Positions 35,565-49,748 are shown, counted from the first letter of the stretch. The stretch is 64,000 nt of DNA from Istiophorus platypterus (GCA_016859345.1 CM029134.1:16543560-16607559); one strand, 5' to 3'. Numbers and translations: made by a program. Notes: generated by a model not told the origin, from the letters alone.

Positions 35565-38500
35565 CTAGCTGCATCTGGGTGGAGTACGGCTGCTTGCTGC
35601 ATTATCATCGTTCGCTGCCCCTCCCCCCTCACCTCTTATTCCTCCAACTGCGGCCAGAGGGAGAGAAAAGAGGAGGAGGGAGTGAGGGGAAAGAAAGAGA
35701 GGGGGGAGAATGAATGAATCACTGAATGAATTGTATTGTGTGTGCTGCCATGCTTGTGCTTCGTAGGCCTCGGGTATGCCAGTGTCCTTTGCTCAAATTA
35801 CTCTGTGTGTAGGTCTACTTGTATATTTCCAGAACTACTTTTTCCAGAGAGGGTCTTTGTAATGAACCTCTATGGGTTTTACTAGATAGTAACAGTCTCT
35901 TTCAGCAGCGTGTTGTAGTAGGCCTGTTAACATTCTTCAGCCATTTGCAATAAATCTGAATCACACTGCTAAAACAAGCGCAGTACATTGTACATTTTTA
36001 TAACAGTGTCAGGTTGGGGGTTTTTTTTTCTTTTTTTGTTTTTTTCTGTTTTGCCTGTGCATTTCATGCATGCATTGGGAAATGCTCAGACGTCAGAGGA
36101 AGTGTTCACAAATATTTGTTTTCCACCCTCGGCTACCAGCTCCGTTCCCTCCTCTGCAGTCTCACCATTACCTCCTGCCCTCTGTCCAAGTAAATGTTCC
36201 AGCTAGACACACTCCCCCACCCCCGGGAGACAGACAGACTGACACACACCCACACCCACATCCACACACACACACACACACACACCTGTCATGCAGAAGG
36301 GATAAGATAGTGTGTAATGGTGTATGTGTGGAGTTGGTCCAAGCCAGGAACTGGTAGAGACAGACAGACAGACAGACAGACAGATAGGTGTAAAAATTAA
36401 AACGATTATAACCATCAGTGAAATGTTATAATTTCCCCTGACTTAATACTAATCTGCTGGAAGAGGTGTGGTACTTATTTCTGGCATTGATTTGTTTTTG
36501 ACTTGCAACATTTCCTTTGTCTGCAGAGTGGTAAATGGCCATGGTGCACTTGGGCCAAATGTGCAGATTTTTGCCCGAGAGGTGTATTTATGTGTTATTA
36601 TATTTATGTTTTATCTGTATTTGTCTGAAGATGGGGAAAATCAGAAAAATAGGAAGGAGGGACTCTGCCAGACGGGAGAATTTAGGTCATGACTCAGACC
36701 CCCCCCATGAACCCCCACCACCTCCTCTCTGAGACCCCGCAGTTTTCTACACCCCTCCCCCAGCCGCCACACTCCATCACCTCTCCCCCTCCCATCCCTG
36801 CGCCCCCTCCTCTCTGTGTATGCTCTGCTTATACAGTAGGCAGGTCAAGTTCTCAGAGTTAACACTCCATCCAAAGTGGCTCTGCTTTATTAACCAGAAT
36901 CTAACCTTCGCCTCATGAGGAGTCTAACGATCTAAGCAGAATGGAAATGGATTGATGAAGACTTGACAGTGTATACTGGTTCCTCACATTCCTAAACAGA
37001 GCTGGAGCTCGTTACCAAATAGGCCAGGATGCTGGATGCTCTCCATGCCCCATCGCAGATATAGTTACACATTACTTTTGTAACCAAAGAACACACCGCC
37101 TCTGTGGGACACACACATGCACACCACACATCCTGATCATTTCCTTAGGGTGCTGCTGGAGGTGGATGAGCTGGAAAAGAGTCATAAAAGCTGAGTTATT
37201 ATTGTCTATGGACTGTGGCAGTCAGCCCCATTAACTTAAGTCATGTGTGAAGGGGGATTTTGTGTGAGGATATGATGACTTGCATCACGTTGGGTAGTCC
37301 AGACATTGGAAATACAGATTGTTGAGTCACTAACCTCCAGCTTAACCTTACTGGTTCTGAAATATAGTTGGCTGATAGCTGTGTACACAAACTGCCATTA
37401 GAAAGTTGTGAAGAATGATTTCAAAAAATGTGTTTTGGGTACATTCATTTTTAATCTATTAAGACCTAAGACACTCTACAAATAGGTTTCTAACATCAAA
37501 ACATTGTTTGAAAACAACCTCATAAAACCTGAGAGTTTTCTGATAAATTTGACAGAGTTGTCAATTTCCATTAAAATATTTTTCTCCTGGCCTCTAGAGC
37601 AGATAGAAACATTTGAGAGCTTAAACCTTTGGCTTTAATTGCATATTATTGCCTTTGCCCCTACATTTCATCGGTCACATGTCTTGAAAATGATGACAAT
37701 ATATACGTGTATATATTGCATCCAGCTCTAAAGGAAGAAGAAAGCAAACGTCACACACAGCCTTAAAGGGATATACATGGAAACATTGCATCTGCTCTTA
37801 AACGGGTTAAGCATTTTTTTTTCCTGGATTTGTAAGGGTAATTGAACATTCACCTGCTTTTATTTATTGCTCACATGCAGCAACAAACATAGTTTTACTA
37901 TGTTCCTCCTTCTGGACTCAGGTATCCGACCCCCAATCCTGAATGGGCCGATGCATCCGCGGCCCCTTGTGGCCCTGCTGGACGGACGCGACTGCACTGT
38001 GGAGATGCCCATCCTCAAAGATGTGGCCACAGTGGCTTTCTGTGATGCCCAGTCAACACAAGAGATTCATGAGAAGGTAAAGGAAAAACCCCAAAACGCA
38101 TATCCACACTCTAATCACAATCCATTAGAGCAAAACAAAATTAATATCTGCACTGTACCCAGAGATACATTGCCTTCTTCATTCTGCAGACTCGTCTCCG
38201 CCAACTGCCTGGGAATTGATAACTAAACCATGCAAATTTAAAGTCAATGTCTCTTGCTAAAGGGGCGTAATATTAAAAGGTTGAGTGAATTTATTGTGAG
38301 GAATATTCAAATTATTTATAACGGATTTGATCTCTGTAGGTGCTAAATGAGGCAGTGGCCGCTCTGCTGTACCACACCATCACTCTCTCCAGAGATGACT
38401 TGGAAAAGTTTAAAGGCCTTCGAGTTATTGTCAGAATTGGCTCGGGCTTCGACAATGTTGACATTAAAGCAGCTGCTGAGCTAGGTGAGCTAACCATGAA

Positions 38501-41500
38501 AATGCAGAAAGTTGTTTATAGTATTCTTCCTGACAGGTGGTTTTGTCTTTGGTAATCATCTTTTTCACCTTTTGTTCAACCGTCCATGCAGGGATTGCTG
38601 TCTGTAATGTGCCAGCAGCCTCAGTCGAGGAGACAGCCGACACTTCGCTATGTCTGATCCTCAACCTCTACAGGCGAGTCACCTGGATGCACCAGGCCCT
38701 CAGGGAGGGAACCCGTGCCTCTAGTGTGGAGCAGATTAGGGAGGTGGCTGGCGGTGCTGCTCGTATCCGGGGCGAGACGCTGGGCATCATTGGCCTGGGT
38801 GAGTGACAAGCGTGGACAGAGGTGGCTAGATTAGTTAGGGAGCATTATTACCACATATTCCAACAGTGCCACTTACTGGCATTAATGTTGTTTATTTGTC
38901 TCCTTGAGTTATAATTTAACATAATTTGTCCTGAAGTGCTTTAGGGGATCTGTTTATTCTAAGCTGACTTTTGATGGTCACACTAACAGTATGCTGTAGG
39001 ACCTGTTTGGTATTTATGATTTCTATTTTGGTTCCAACAGGGGCACCACAGTTGCTTTTAATAACCATACCATTTCTCTTTGTCTTGCAGGGCGTGTTGG
39101 CCAAGCGGTGGCTCTGCGGGCCAAGGCCTTTGGTTTTGGCGTGATCTTCTATGATCCCTATCTGCCCGACGGTGTGGAGCGTTCACTTGGCCTCCAGCGC
39201 ATGGCCACCCTGCAGGACCTTCTCATTCACTCGGACTGTGTATCCCTGCACTGCAGCCTCAATGAGCACAACCACCATCTCATCAATGACTTCACCATTA
39301 AACAGGTGTGTGGTATACACTCTGAATATGCAAAACACCAAATTTGACTCTTGTTTTCTTCTCTTTAACAGGTTTTTTTTACAGCCTACTCATATTAATG
39401 AGTGTTTAGAAAAAGCAACATCTAATTAAGAGGCTTTTATTGCATGTTAACTTGGTTAAAATACTGTAAATACATAGCCTGTCTATATATTGTTAGTGGG
39501 TGACATTAGTTAGGACTGAACATTGTTTTCAGGTGCCTCTGAATTTTGTGTTGCCTCAGTAGGTTAAATTTTAATTAGGAAAATGTACTGTATCTGGATC
39601 CTGGTTCTGACACATTCTTGTTTCTTGCTGTTTGTGAGAAAAAAAATTTGCTCACTCTCAGCTTCAACTGCAGTAGCTGTAGAATCTATAGTAGAATTAC
39701 CACGTTATCATTAAGCTGCTATCAGCTAAGAAAATATCTGCTTTAGCACATTGATCTTGTCCGAATGTGAGCCCATCCTTTTTTTTTAATAGATTAAGAA
39801 ATCGAAAAAAATAGTTATGCTCAACCTGAAACCACCTTTTAGACCTAACTGGTTGATAGTCTGCAAGTGATCCGAGAGAGCTCTAGTCTTAACGGCATTC
39901 AGTTTTTACATGCATCTTGAAATCTTGACTCAAACATTTGTAGGGCTGTAGTCTGTAGGTGTTGGTGTTACCTTCACAAGGAGACAAGTGCTACATCAGT
40001 TGCCTTCTAGGACAGACAGACTGCATGTGAAACCATTTCAAAGAAGTCATCAGTGTGGCTGCATTTTGTTATAAAACAATGTGTAAACTTTGCAAAAAGG
40101 AGTTTGCAGTTCAAAAACCCACATAGCAGGTCATCTGAAAACAACAGGTTATTTTGTCTGCGTTAGGATGCTCGGTCAACATTTGTGTTTAACACATGAG
40201 GTTTGAGTTTTTATTCTTCAATAGTTCTTGTGCTGGGATCACCAGATGATTTGGTTCTATTTTTGGAAATCATATAAATATTGGCAGATAAACGCTGGTC
40301 AGCTCTGAGTGTGTTGTAATCATTTCAGTATAAAATAAATGGGTTAAAATTATTTAATATACTGCAAATACTAGCTTTTTATGTTTATATCGGGCTAAAA
40401 AGGGTACTAGATAATGTGAAGACCTTTTTACCCCCAACTAATCAGTTGGTTGAAGAGGTGTGATTTCAGTCAACCAAGATTTAGTTTTAAACATTTGGCT
40501 AACAATGAATATAACTATAACAGTATAGACACCTTGGCCTGGATCAAACATTGCTCCCATATTGTAGCACAGTCTGTATAATAGATGAGAAGAACAAAAG
40601 TAGAATATATTTTTGCCAAATATGTCAGTGTTTAGGGGTTTTTTTGGCTGCAGGTTGAGAGTTTCACCCTTTTCTGGCTTTGCTCCACATAGTTTAATCA
40701 TACTTTTGCTAACTCTTTATACAGATGCGTCAGGGAGCCTTCCTGGTGAACACATCAAGAGGGGGTCTTGTTGATGAGAAAGCATTGGCTCAGGCCCTGA
40801 AAGAGGGACGGATACGAGGGGCTGCCCTGGATGTTCATGAGACAGAACCGTTTAGGTAACCATGATACACCAGGGCCACTCTGGCCATGGATGCCCACAC
40901 ATGCGCATGACAACACAACCTCATCCCTCCTCTCTTTAACAGCCTTTCCCTTTCTTAACAGCTTTTCAACAGGCCCTTTGAAGGATGCACCCAACTTGAT
41001 CTGTACCCCACACACATCCTGGTACAGTGAGCAGGCCTCTGTTGAGGCTCGTGAGGAGGCAGCTAGGGAGGTTCGCCGCGCCATCACTGGTGAGGCACAT
41101 CCACCTGTTCCTGTTCCCTAAACAGGAGCAAGCCTGTAATTTCACTGAAATAAAGTGATCAGTATAGATACAGCACATACAGGGACATTTTTGATTTTTT
41201 TTTTTTGTGTGGCCAGAGAGATTTAAAGTTAATTGCATGGATGAAAGGGTCTTATTAGACGATTCCATGCCTGACTGATAAAGTTATAATTTGCTTTACA
41301 ATAATGTAATTTATCATACAAAATAAAGATCAAAATGGAATAATTGTATATTCATTGATTAACCTGCAATTAACCTCTTGGAACAATGGATGTATTTTTT
41401 TATTCTATTAAATGTTAGAAAACCGTGAAAAATGCCCATTACAGGTTCACAGAGCTCAACATCACATTATAAAGTTGCTTGTTTTACTTGACCAGATCAA

Positions 41501-42045
41501 AAAAATGCACTTTTCTTTAATCGGTTGTATAAAAAAGGACTCTGTCAGTAGCATGAACGGCGTCTTTGCATTCCTAGGGGGTAGTAATGGTGTGTTTTCC
41601 CTGCTCTAGGGCGTATCCCTGACAGTCTGAAGAACTGCGTGAATAAGGAATATCTGATGGCAGCCTCTCAGTGGCCCAGCATGGAGGCAGCCACTGTTCA
41701 CCCAGAACTTAATGGAGCCACTTACAGGTGAGCATGTAAATGATAAGAATGGGCAGGGATTAAACATCAGATGGGGGATATAATGCTCAATATGGATCTG
41801 GAGGCAATGTGAATCAGCTGTCATTTGTGATTCTTTTGGCCTTTTTTGTCTGTTTCAGATTTCCTCCAGGTCTGATCAATGTTGCGGCAGCAGGGGGTCT
41901 CCCGGGAGCTGGTGCAGGGGTTGAAAGCCTGGTTTCAGGAACCCTGGCGCATGGCATTACCCCTGTTTCCCACCCTCCTCATGCCCCTTCCCCGGGGCAG
42001 CCTACTAAGGCTGAAGCTGACAGAGACATCCCCTCCGACCAATAG
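34058..42045 (+). CDS. ctbp1: C-terminal-binding protein (CtBP1-type NADH-dependent corepressor)
   Basis: Coding exons: 34058-34118, 37922-38076, 38340-38484, 38592-38798, 39091-39305, 40725-40855, 40962-41089, 41610-41727, 41859-42045. Joined: 1347 nt, 448 aa (human CtBP1 440, CtBP2 445). It has the D-2-hydroxyacid dehydrogenase fold, with Rossmann motif GLGRVG at 188-193 and catalytic Arg273, Glu302 and His322 all present. It dimerises with NAD(H) and bridges PxDLS-motif repressors to chromatin enzymes. The core (RPPILNG, DVATVAFCDAQ, NVPAASVEETAD, PPHAPSPGQ, EADRD) is CtBP1-like, and spon2 next door matches human CTBP1-SPON2. Oddities: the first exon MALMDKHKQVKRQRLDRICEG is of the kind known in CtBP2 (nuclear, acetylated lysines), and the protein ends SDQ without the final Leu of the CtBP1 PDZ motif. 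A second first exon is listed separately. ctbp2-type naming is the alternative. Confidence 0.93.
35120..35329 (+). other. ctbp1: Probable internal promoter and alternative first exon of ctbp1 (short isoform)
   Basis: ATGCAAG at 35323-35329 is followed by a donor GTTAGG. Spliced to the exon at 37922 it reads Met-Gln-Gly-Ile-Arg-Pro-Pro, phase 1, the same phase as the long first exon. Short CtBP1 isoforms of other vertebrates start in just this way (Met-x-Gly before the RPP block). There is an A at -3 of the ATG. Upstream lie a GC-box-like GGGGGAGGGGCTGGGCG, ATGCTAATGAG and a purine-rich tract. No transcript data; inference from phase and isoform pattern. Confidence 0.5.
35505..35564. repeat. 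(GT)n microsatellite in ctbp1 intron
   Basis: Sixty bases of GT, with one GC interruption, about 175 nt downstream of the alternative first exon. Confidence 0.95.
36263..36384. repeat. (CA)n and (ACAG)n microsatellites
   Basis: CA repeats at 36263-36285 and an ACAG tetranucleotide run at about 36357-36384, both in the long ctbp1 intron. Confidence 0.9.
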
Positions 42046-43501
42046 CCCCCCTGCCATCGCCAGCACATTCCGTCACCTCTGGAAACAACCCCTAACCCCG
42101 ACCCCACCTTCCAGTATCAGACACAGCCTGACCCTCCAGTACATCAGCAGCGGCAGTTTGACCTGATGTGGATCTACAGTCTTTTTTTCTCAGATCACAT
42201 AACCAGCCCAGGAGTGACATATCCACAGCTACACCGCATCCCACCCACGTCCCTCCAGAAAACACACACATCCCTCCATCTTACTCATTTCACCTCCCCA
42301 CCCACCCGCCTTCCCCTCCACCCTTTACTCCCCCACAACGTCAGCAATAACTCTGTTCTCAAGGATTCATTGATTGGATTGGTTTATTTCCTTAGTTGGC
42401 TGTTGTTTTAATGGAAAGTTGATCTGTTGTGGTTCTAGGTGTTAATGTTTGTTTGTTTGTTAAAAAAAAAAATAGCATTTCTGACATGAGGCTTTACACT
42501 CTGCTGCCTCCAGCAGTCCTCTGACTCTGACCAGTAGAGGAACAGAGGCAGAAAGTTTGAAGCCCCCCTTTGTACATTAATGGCTCATGTTACTGCTTTA
42601 TGTCTTCTTTTCTTTTTTTTCTCTCTCCCCCTCAACCTTTCTTGTGATGGGGAAAAATGTGTACTAAAGTAAACCAGGCAGAATCACAAACAGTACATCC
42701 TGTCCTCCCCACCAGGCATCTAGCTACCCCATTTTTGCCCGTAGTTCTCCCCCCAGCATTTTTGTCAGCTTGCTCAGCAGAGGGATCCATAATGCTGTCA
42801 GTGTAGAGCTCTCTCAGACTGTCAAAGTGTATTTTATCTGATTAGCTCATGCTTTACCTCTCGACCTTAATGGAGTGATACCCAAGATCTTTGTCACTTT
42901 TTACTGCTCTGATTGTCCAGTCATAGGACAGTCATTCCTGTATTTACACATGCTTTGTCCCTCGTGGATTGTTCTGTCATGACATAATAGCTTAGAACAT
43001 CATATCAGAGAGCACCTATGCATGAATTTCTATCCTACGCCAGCAGCCAGAGTGCTGCGCATAAGATCTCTACACTCGGTGCCCACATGGTATCAATCAC
43101 AGCAGCTTTTTCTTGCTGGAAAAACAGCAGCATACTAGGGGCCCTGCCAGCAGAGGGCACTGTCTGACCGCTCAAAGCTCAGAGGTGCATGCAGCTCGTT
43201 TGCATTATTGATGAGGAACATGATCACACACTGCCAACATTCAGAACACAGGATGGGTGACTGGGGATTGACTACCGCCTTATTGTTCGATAAGATCTCA
43301 CTGCACCCACCCCCCACCCCCACCCCCGCCCCGCACCCACTTACCCCCCCACTCTTCTCCCACTGTCATGACTGACCCTACACATCTGCTCATGAACCAG
43401 TATGCATCCATCAATTCCTTTAAGTGTGAGGGGACAGAGATTAGATTCCCTGTTGGAGCAAGGGGACAGTGTTCTTTCACGCTGGCTTTATTAATGACAG
43501 T

Positions 43502-43502
<1 letters not shown>

Positions 43503-43556
<54 letters not shown>
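43503..43556. repeat. (GT)n microsatellite in ctbp1 3' UTR
   Basis: Twenty-seven uninterrupted GT units, within the transcribed 3' UTR. Confidence 0.95.
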
Positions 43557-43559
<3 letters not shown>

Positions 43560-45580
43560 CTTACATACCTAAGTGTGTGGGTGTGGGTTTGTGTGTATGT
43601 TTTGTGTTCCCTCACCCTGTTATGATAACAAGCTGTTGTCTTTCCAAAGGAATAGTCCCTAGGAGTAACTCTTTAACGCTGTTGCCCTGGTGTCAAGGGA
43701 ACACCTTTCTAGTACCTCAGTAACAGATATTGAATGTACCGTGCATACCCTTTTATTTTTTGTACAGATTTTCTAGATACTTCTTTACTATTCTTTACCA
43801 GAAGGGTTGTGAAATTGTAGCAGTAATGATACAATTTAAAAAACAAAAAAAACAAAAAAAACAAAACATTGCCCCATGGAATAAATTGACAGAATCTTTG
43901 TAGGTTTGCTATAGGTCACTTAATACTCAGGCTTCAAAACAAGTGTGTATCTTTCTCCCTTTACCTTCTTATTTCCTCATTGTGGAAAATTCAGCACAAC
44001 GCTTGCCCATTCTTAGACTTCAGACTGTAATTGATGTATTTTGACCTCCATCTTACTGGCTAATGAAAAATGATGATAAAAACAAGGTGGTCATTGTGGT
44101 CTGCTAGTTCTCTCTTGTTGGAACAGTAGTAGTAGCTGTTTTTCTTTGTTTTTTTTGTTGTTTTTTTTTTTACCCCCCCCCTTTCATTGTCAAACTGCTC
44201 TATCTATAGTGCATGTGAGGTAATTTTCTAGGGGAAATACTATTGGCTTTATAAAAAATTGGTGTCATCTAGCTGTTTCCCTCTGCTCCCAGGCCTTCTC
44301 CCTCTCAGAGTGTTTTCAACCCGAGTTGCCATTTTTGTCGTGGTCAGTTTCCAGTGATGTACAGTTTTCCCCTCAGAGTCTATGAGAGACATGGAGCATG
44401 TCTGTGTCCTGAGATGCTAGGCTCCTCTGTCATGTGATGAGTATATATTTTTAAAAAATAACCCCCATAGTTTGGATTATGAGCATTATAGTGATCTTAA
44501 ATTTTGCTGTTGATGATGATTTATTATATATATTTTTTTCAGTTCAGCAGTGCACTGTTATGAAAACCATTCTGTTTTTAATGTAGGATTTCATTTTTAT
44601 GGATATGCTGTCTGTGTTCTACATGTTGTACTGAAACATTTCAGAGAAAACGAGATCTCTCCTGGTGATTTTTTTTTTTTTTTTTTTTTTTCTTAAATAA
44701 TAATTTGTCTTATCCCAAATGTCCTCTCCAGCTGATATCCTCTGGGCCTTACTTATTCGCTCCCTGTTAAAGTAGCTGTTATAGAAAGTCGCCATGGAAC
44801 CACTCACTGCCTTAATACAGTTGACCACAGCAGGTGAAGTCAGGAGACACACCCAGTCAAAAAGAATGGGCCACAATCAAAGCCGTTCCGCAAAAAGCTC
44901 TTCACACCCAAACAGATCTGCGGCACCTTGCATTTCTTTTTTTAGTGATGAACCACATTTAGTGGTGGTTGTGTAGACAGTTAATTCTACAAAGACATAA
45001 ATCTGGTGTGAAATCTTAATGTGCATTAATGTTATTTTTATGTCTTCTAGTTTTTAATAGTTAAGTCAGCCTGGCAGTGTGTGCGTGCATAGGCTAACAG
45101 ATAAGCACAGTGTGGATGTTCACAAAGCCACAGCTGATTTTTTTCACTCTTGGGTGTGAGAATGCCCAACCCAACCAACCAACCACCCATCGTCATCGCT
45201 CTGGAGCTCCTAAAGTGTCTTTCACAGTGCTACCAGAGCCCCAGTGGGGCTGGGAGTGGGAGGGCATAGCGGACACTGGTGTGGTCTGTCCAAAAAAAAA
45301 AAACAACAAAAAAATAAAAATAAAAAAATTTAAAAAAAAGCAGAAAATTATGGTGAGAATCGGTCACTTTTTCTCTCTCAGGGTTCAAATGCACACATAT
45401 CCTCCAGCAGTCGCCCTCTGTCTTGTGTCCCTCATCCCAGGTTTTCCGCCCTCAGAATGTAGGACAGTCTCCTGCATTTTTAGAAACTTCTCCCCTCTCA
45501 TATTCCCCGTTTGTGCACAGGTCTGAACTTTTTTTCTGTTTTGCTTTCTTTTGGCACTGACATCTAACCATCTATCAAGG

Positions 45581-45604
45581 AATGAATGAATGAATGAATG
45601 AATG
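45581..45604. repeat. (AATG)n microsatellite
   Basis: Six AATG units near the end of the ctbp1 3' UTR. Confidence 0.9.
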
Positions 45605-47039
45605 TTTGAAAATGACTGTGTGTAATGTTAAAATTGGGAAATGTATTTTTACAACATGTGAACCTTTTTTTTTTTTTTTCCACTCACTCTCATTGTGAAT
45701 TGATTTTTTTTTTCTTTCACCAGACTGCAAAAACAAAAAGAAAAAAAAAAACAAAAATGAAAAAAAAATCTCCTGTAACTAGGCTCTTAAGCTTTATTTT
45801 TGTTTTGTTTACTTTTTTATTAGAAACAATCATGTTTGTGATGGTAACTTCTGATGGTAAACTCCACACCGTATTTTAATAAAATCTTAAAACCTAAAAA
45901 TTTGCTCCATCATTTTTAACTTTCCACATAACTATCCCTATCCTGGTACTAAGAGTCTTTTTGTGTACTGAACCTTTAATTCGGCCTTTTGTCATTTCAC
46001 TGTAAAAAGTTTCTGTGCTTGATTATAGTTGTCAGTGAGTTGGTGACAATGCCAGTTATCATTATGTAGTTGCACTGATTACACCCAGCAGCTTGAGGAC
46101 ATGGAGCTATGTTTACAGAGCTTTTGTGATTAACAAAATTGTTTTTTACCACAGTTTGTCAGCTCTTTTATTTTGCAACAAGGGGGAAATGTAGTGCCAG
46201 GACGGGCACAGCTTTACGAGTAGGCAGACTAGGTGGGGGGTGCAGGATAGGGGGTTTCTGTGCAGGCCTGCGGGGCACATGAGGGCGGGGGATTATCAGC
46301 CCCAAAATTGCTACCACATGCACATAACCAGGAGCCTGCTCTTAAAATGGAGAGTGAAGGGACTGAAAGCTGAGGTCCACTCACTAGAGCTAGCTTTAGG
46401 CGCCCTGGCTAAAGGCTGGCACCCTAAGGTGTCAGGGTGCCATGGAGTCCCATCACTGAAGGGTATAGAGGGATTTTGTTTAATGACCCCATGATGTTCA
46501 TCCTCTGATTAACTCCGGCCTTGTGACCAGCACTAACATGTCTTGCTTTGTCAGTATCTTGGATAAATACAGTCCAGTGATTTAGCATCGCACTCCTGGG
46601 ATTCACTCGTGACAGACGGTTAAAAGTAACAAACTGATGCAGCAGGAGATAACGGAAATATTGTCTTATTTATTGTACGAATTCTTCTTCCTTGTCAAAA
46701 CCTGGTGCCAACATTATCCACATGCTAGTAGAAGATAATGTAACCTTGAGCCTCTGGTGTGGGCTACAGGCGTCTGGTAAAATCCACACCTCCGGCAACG
46801 TTTCACTTTCAAATTCCTAGTCATCAGCCCTAAGTGACGCATCAAACTTAGTCGAACTTCCTCTGAAGCCACAGTATGTTTTTTTCACAAATGCAGTAGC
46901 TCTCCCCAACACCTGTAATCAAGCTTTGATGTGTAAAATCAGTGGAGTTCCCCTTTAAGGTAGACATATAACCTTGGCTACCTCTTCATTAAGGCCAGTC
47001 TATATGGTATGTGGTGAATCCTAGATCTCCTGTGAGCAA

Positions 47040-47730
47040 TTTTAGGATGATAATGGGCTTTAAACAACATCCATCCACCTAACAAGCATGTCTACAACCA
47101 TGCTAGCATCTCTTTGAGACTTTGAGCTAAACGCTAATATTAGCATGCCAATAGTCTCACAATAAGAATGAGAACCTGCTAATGTTAGTATTCTAAATTT
47201 GGGATGTTACAATTCTAACATGCTAATGTTTAGCAGATTTCATGGTAGCCATATTAACCATTTTAGTTTAGCTTGTTAGTGTGCTAACATTTCTAAAATG
47301 TGTTAATAAAAAGTACAGATGAGGCTGATGGGAATGTCAATAATTTCCCAAACTAACAAAGTTACTTTTGGAAATTGAAAGTTAAAATAAAAAAACTGTT
47401 TTGGAAAAAGTTTAAATTTTGTGTCCCAAATGAACAAATTTAAATAGATTTAAACTCGGCACAAAAGTTAAGGGGTTACAAAATGTATCACAATTCATGG
47501 TCATGGGTCGTGATTGTTGGGACTAAGTTCAATGAAAATGAATTCAATAGTTATTTGTGTCATTTACTCAAAAACACAAACTTTAACTTAATTATAGGAC
47601 ATGAGAAAAAGTAATGAAATCACCAAAGTCAACAGGATTCCTTTTGTGGAGACAATTAATGTTTGTACAAAATGGCAATCAATCCAGTAGTTGTCACAAT
47701 ATTTCAGTCTGGAAGTTGTGAACTTGTTGT
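47040..47730. repeat. Dispersed teleost repeat, copy 2 (longer)
   Basis: Contains many TGCTAATG and TTAGCATGC words, then AAGTACAGATGAGGCTGATG, AATGTCAATAATT, CACCAAAGTCAACAGGATTC, TTAATGTTTGTACAAAATGG and CAATCCAGTAGTTGTCACAA. These phrases recur, diverged, at 4735-5060 and match a repeat widespread in fish introns and spacers. Ends are approximate. Confidence 0.6.
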
Positions 47731-49748
47731 TTCTGCCTTTAATTTTTTTTAACATTTTCGTCATTTATTGCTACTTGGAACTGGACACTAATATACGTAA
47801 TGTTGCATATGGTGTTATCCAGATTCTATGGGAGAGACAGACATATTACGTAACCGTGTTTGTATTTAAGAGCGTGTAGTTGAAGGAGGCCCAGGATGCG
47901 AGCAGTATTTTAACTGACCTGATCACACACACTTCAAACACACTTTGGCTCATTGCTTGCAAGACCGACTCAGGAATGTGCAACACAGTGCAGTGGAGCA
48001 TCACCCACCTCTCCCAGCGCCATACATTATCCTCTGTCAGCCTCCATGCTGTGCAGCCAGATTTTTTTTTTTTTTTAATTTGTTTGTTTAGTTCAAGAGG
48101 AGGAAGAGGAGGAGGAGGAGGGGTTGAAAGCCTCACAGATTTCATCAGGTCTTGGAAGACAGTGATCAAACCATTAAAATGGGAGTAATGGTTCCCGTAC
48201 GGCCGCTGGGTCAGTGCCTCCAGTAAGCCACTCTGTAAAATGATTCATCCTGCGTAGGTTACTGCTACTAGTTAGTGGGTCACAGAAAAGAGGAAAACAT
48301 ACAAAGCGCGTCACATAAGCTCATTTAACTGAGGTCCAGAGACTAGTACATTGACAAAATAAAATAGTTTGAGAATTGATGGGGAGGAAGAGAAAGAGTT
48401 TGACAGATCAGGACGTGCACGTGTAGCAGAACGTATGCATGCTTGTGCATATGTGTGATCAATTAGTCCCCAGAAATACGACCTATCCCATTTGCAGGGA
48501 TTGGACTAACATCCCCAAAGCTGAGTGGGTAAATATTTGTCTTTGGTTGTCTTTGGAATGATTAAATATTATTCCAGCTTCTGAGAGACGCAGAGGTTAC
48601 CTCTCTGTCAAACTGCACCAGCTAAATTTCCCTTTTTAAAATATACTGAAGTGCATCCTTTATTTGACCATTACTCATTACTTTATTTAAAGGAGGATTT
48701 TGGTGATATTCCAACACAAACAATGATGGTTTCGTCACTTAGTTGATATAGCATGTGAAGTCAAATCTTCATATACATAGCTTAGGACATAGACTTCCAT
48801 TCCATCAAAAAATATCAGTTCCTTCCTTTATTAAGATTAAGATGAGCACTGTAGTTTATTTTGAGTCATTTTGAATAAACCAAAAGTGTATTATTAGCTG
48901 AACATATACCATAACAAATGCACTATTTACTCTTGCTAAAAAACTAAATTGCCAAAATGTTTTGGGAAAATATTTAACCTCTTTTTTAAAAATGAAACAG
49001 CTCATTTTTAGAGGTTTACATCTTCATTATATATAAATGGGTACTGAGAGATGGACTGACACATTGTTGGTTTTGGTCTTTTCATGTATTCGGTTGAAAA
49101 TAAGAAAAGTATAGAATAAACCAGCCTCATCCTTACATTGGAAAAAAAAAACAATCAACCACATAGTTCTGAACTCTGTATGTTTTCTGCCCATATTGCT
49201 CTTCAACAATATTGGAACAGATTCTACAGTCAATTTATTTCATCTGTTCCTGTCTGTCTGCCTGTCTTTTTGTGGCAGTAAAGCTGAAACGCCGGAGCTA
49301 GTATGGCCCTGGCCCAACAGTCTGTGATTAGCTCATGGTTTTCCTCTCATTGCTTCACTCTCCTGGCTTGTGTAACACTGATGTGAGCATGTGATTGACA
49401 GAGAGAAAACTCTATGCTATCTTTGAGATTTGCGTCAGTCCAGCAACCTGCAGCCATTCTGCAGCTGTATCTAATGTCCTCAGGCCTTTTTGTGTTTGTG
49501 TGTGTGTGTGTATTTATGTGTGTGTGCTGCAGACTGTGGTTTAAGTGTAAACTATGATCCTGTGTGTTTTAGTAATCAAAGTAATCACTGATTCCCGCAT
49601 AGGTTTGTGGGCACATGTGTTGATTTAAATGTGTGTATGTGCCAGAGGCAGGTCATATTTTGAGTATTTGTGTATGTGTATTTGACAGTGTGTCTGTGAC
49701 GTTTCACATTAACATGAGTCAATCTGGATGCTCTGCTAACTGTCATTG

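Larger units (their letters stand above)
42046..45883 (+). other. ctbp1: Long 3' UTR of ctbp1
   Basis: About 3.8 kb with no gene-like ORF, holding a (GT)n tract at 43503-43556, T-runs at about 44160 and 44670, and A-rich stretches at 45290-45340 and 45725-45770. AATAAA at 45878-45883 is the likely final signal; an earlier one at about 43880 could give a shorter form. Confidence 0.55.

Noticed and set aside
35133..35717. 194-aa open frame in the ctbp1 intron
   Set aside because: Most of it is purine-rich and GT-repeat low-complexity translation, and no family motif is visible.
46417..46442. 9-bp perfect hairpin TGGCACCCT/AGGGTGCCA as an RNA gene
   Set aside because: Too short for a microRNA precursor, and hairpins of this size are expected by chance in 64 kb.
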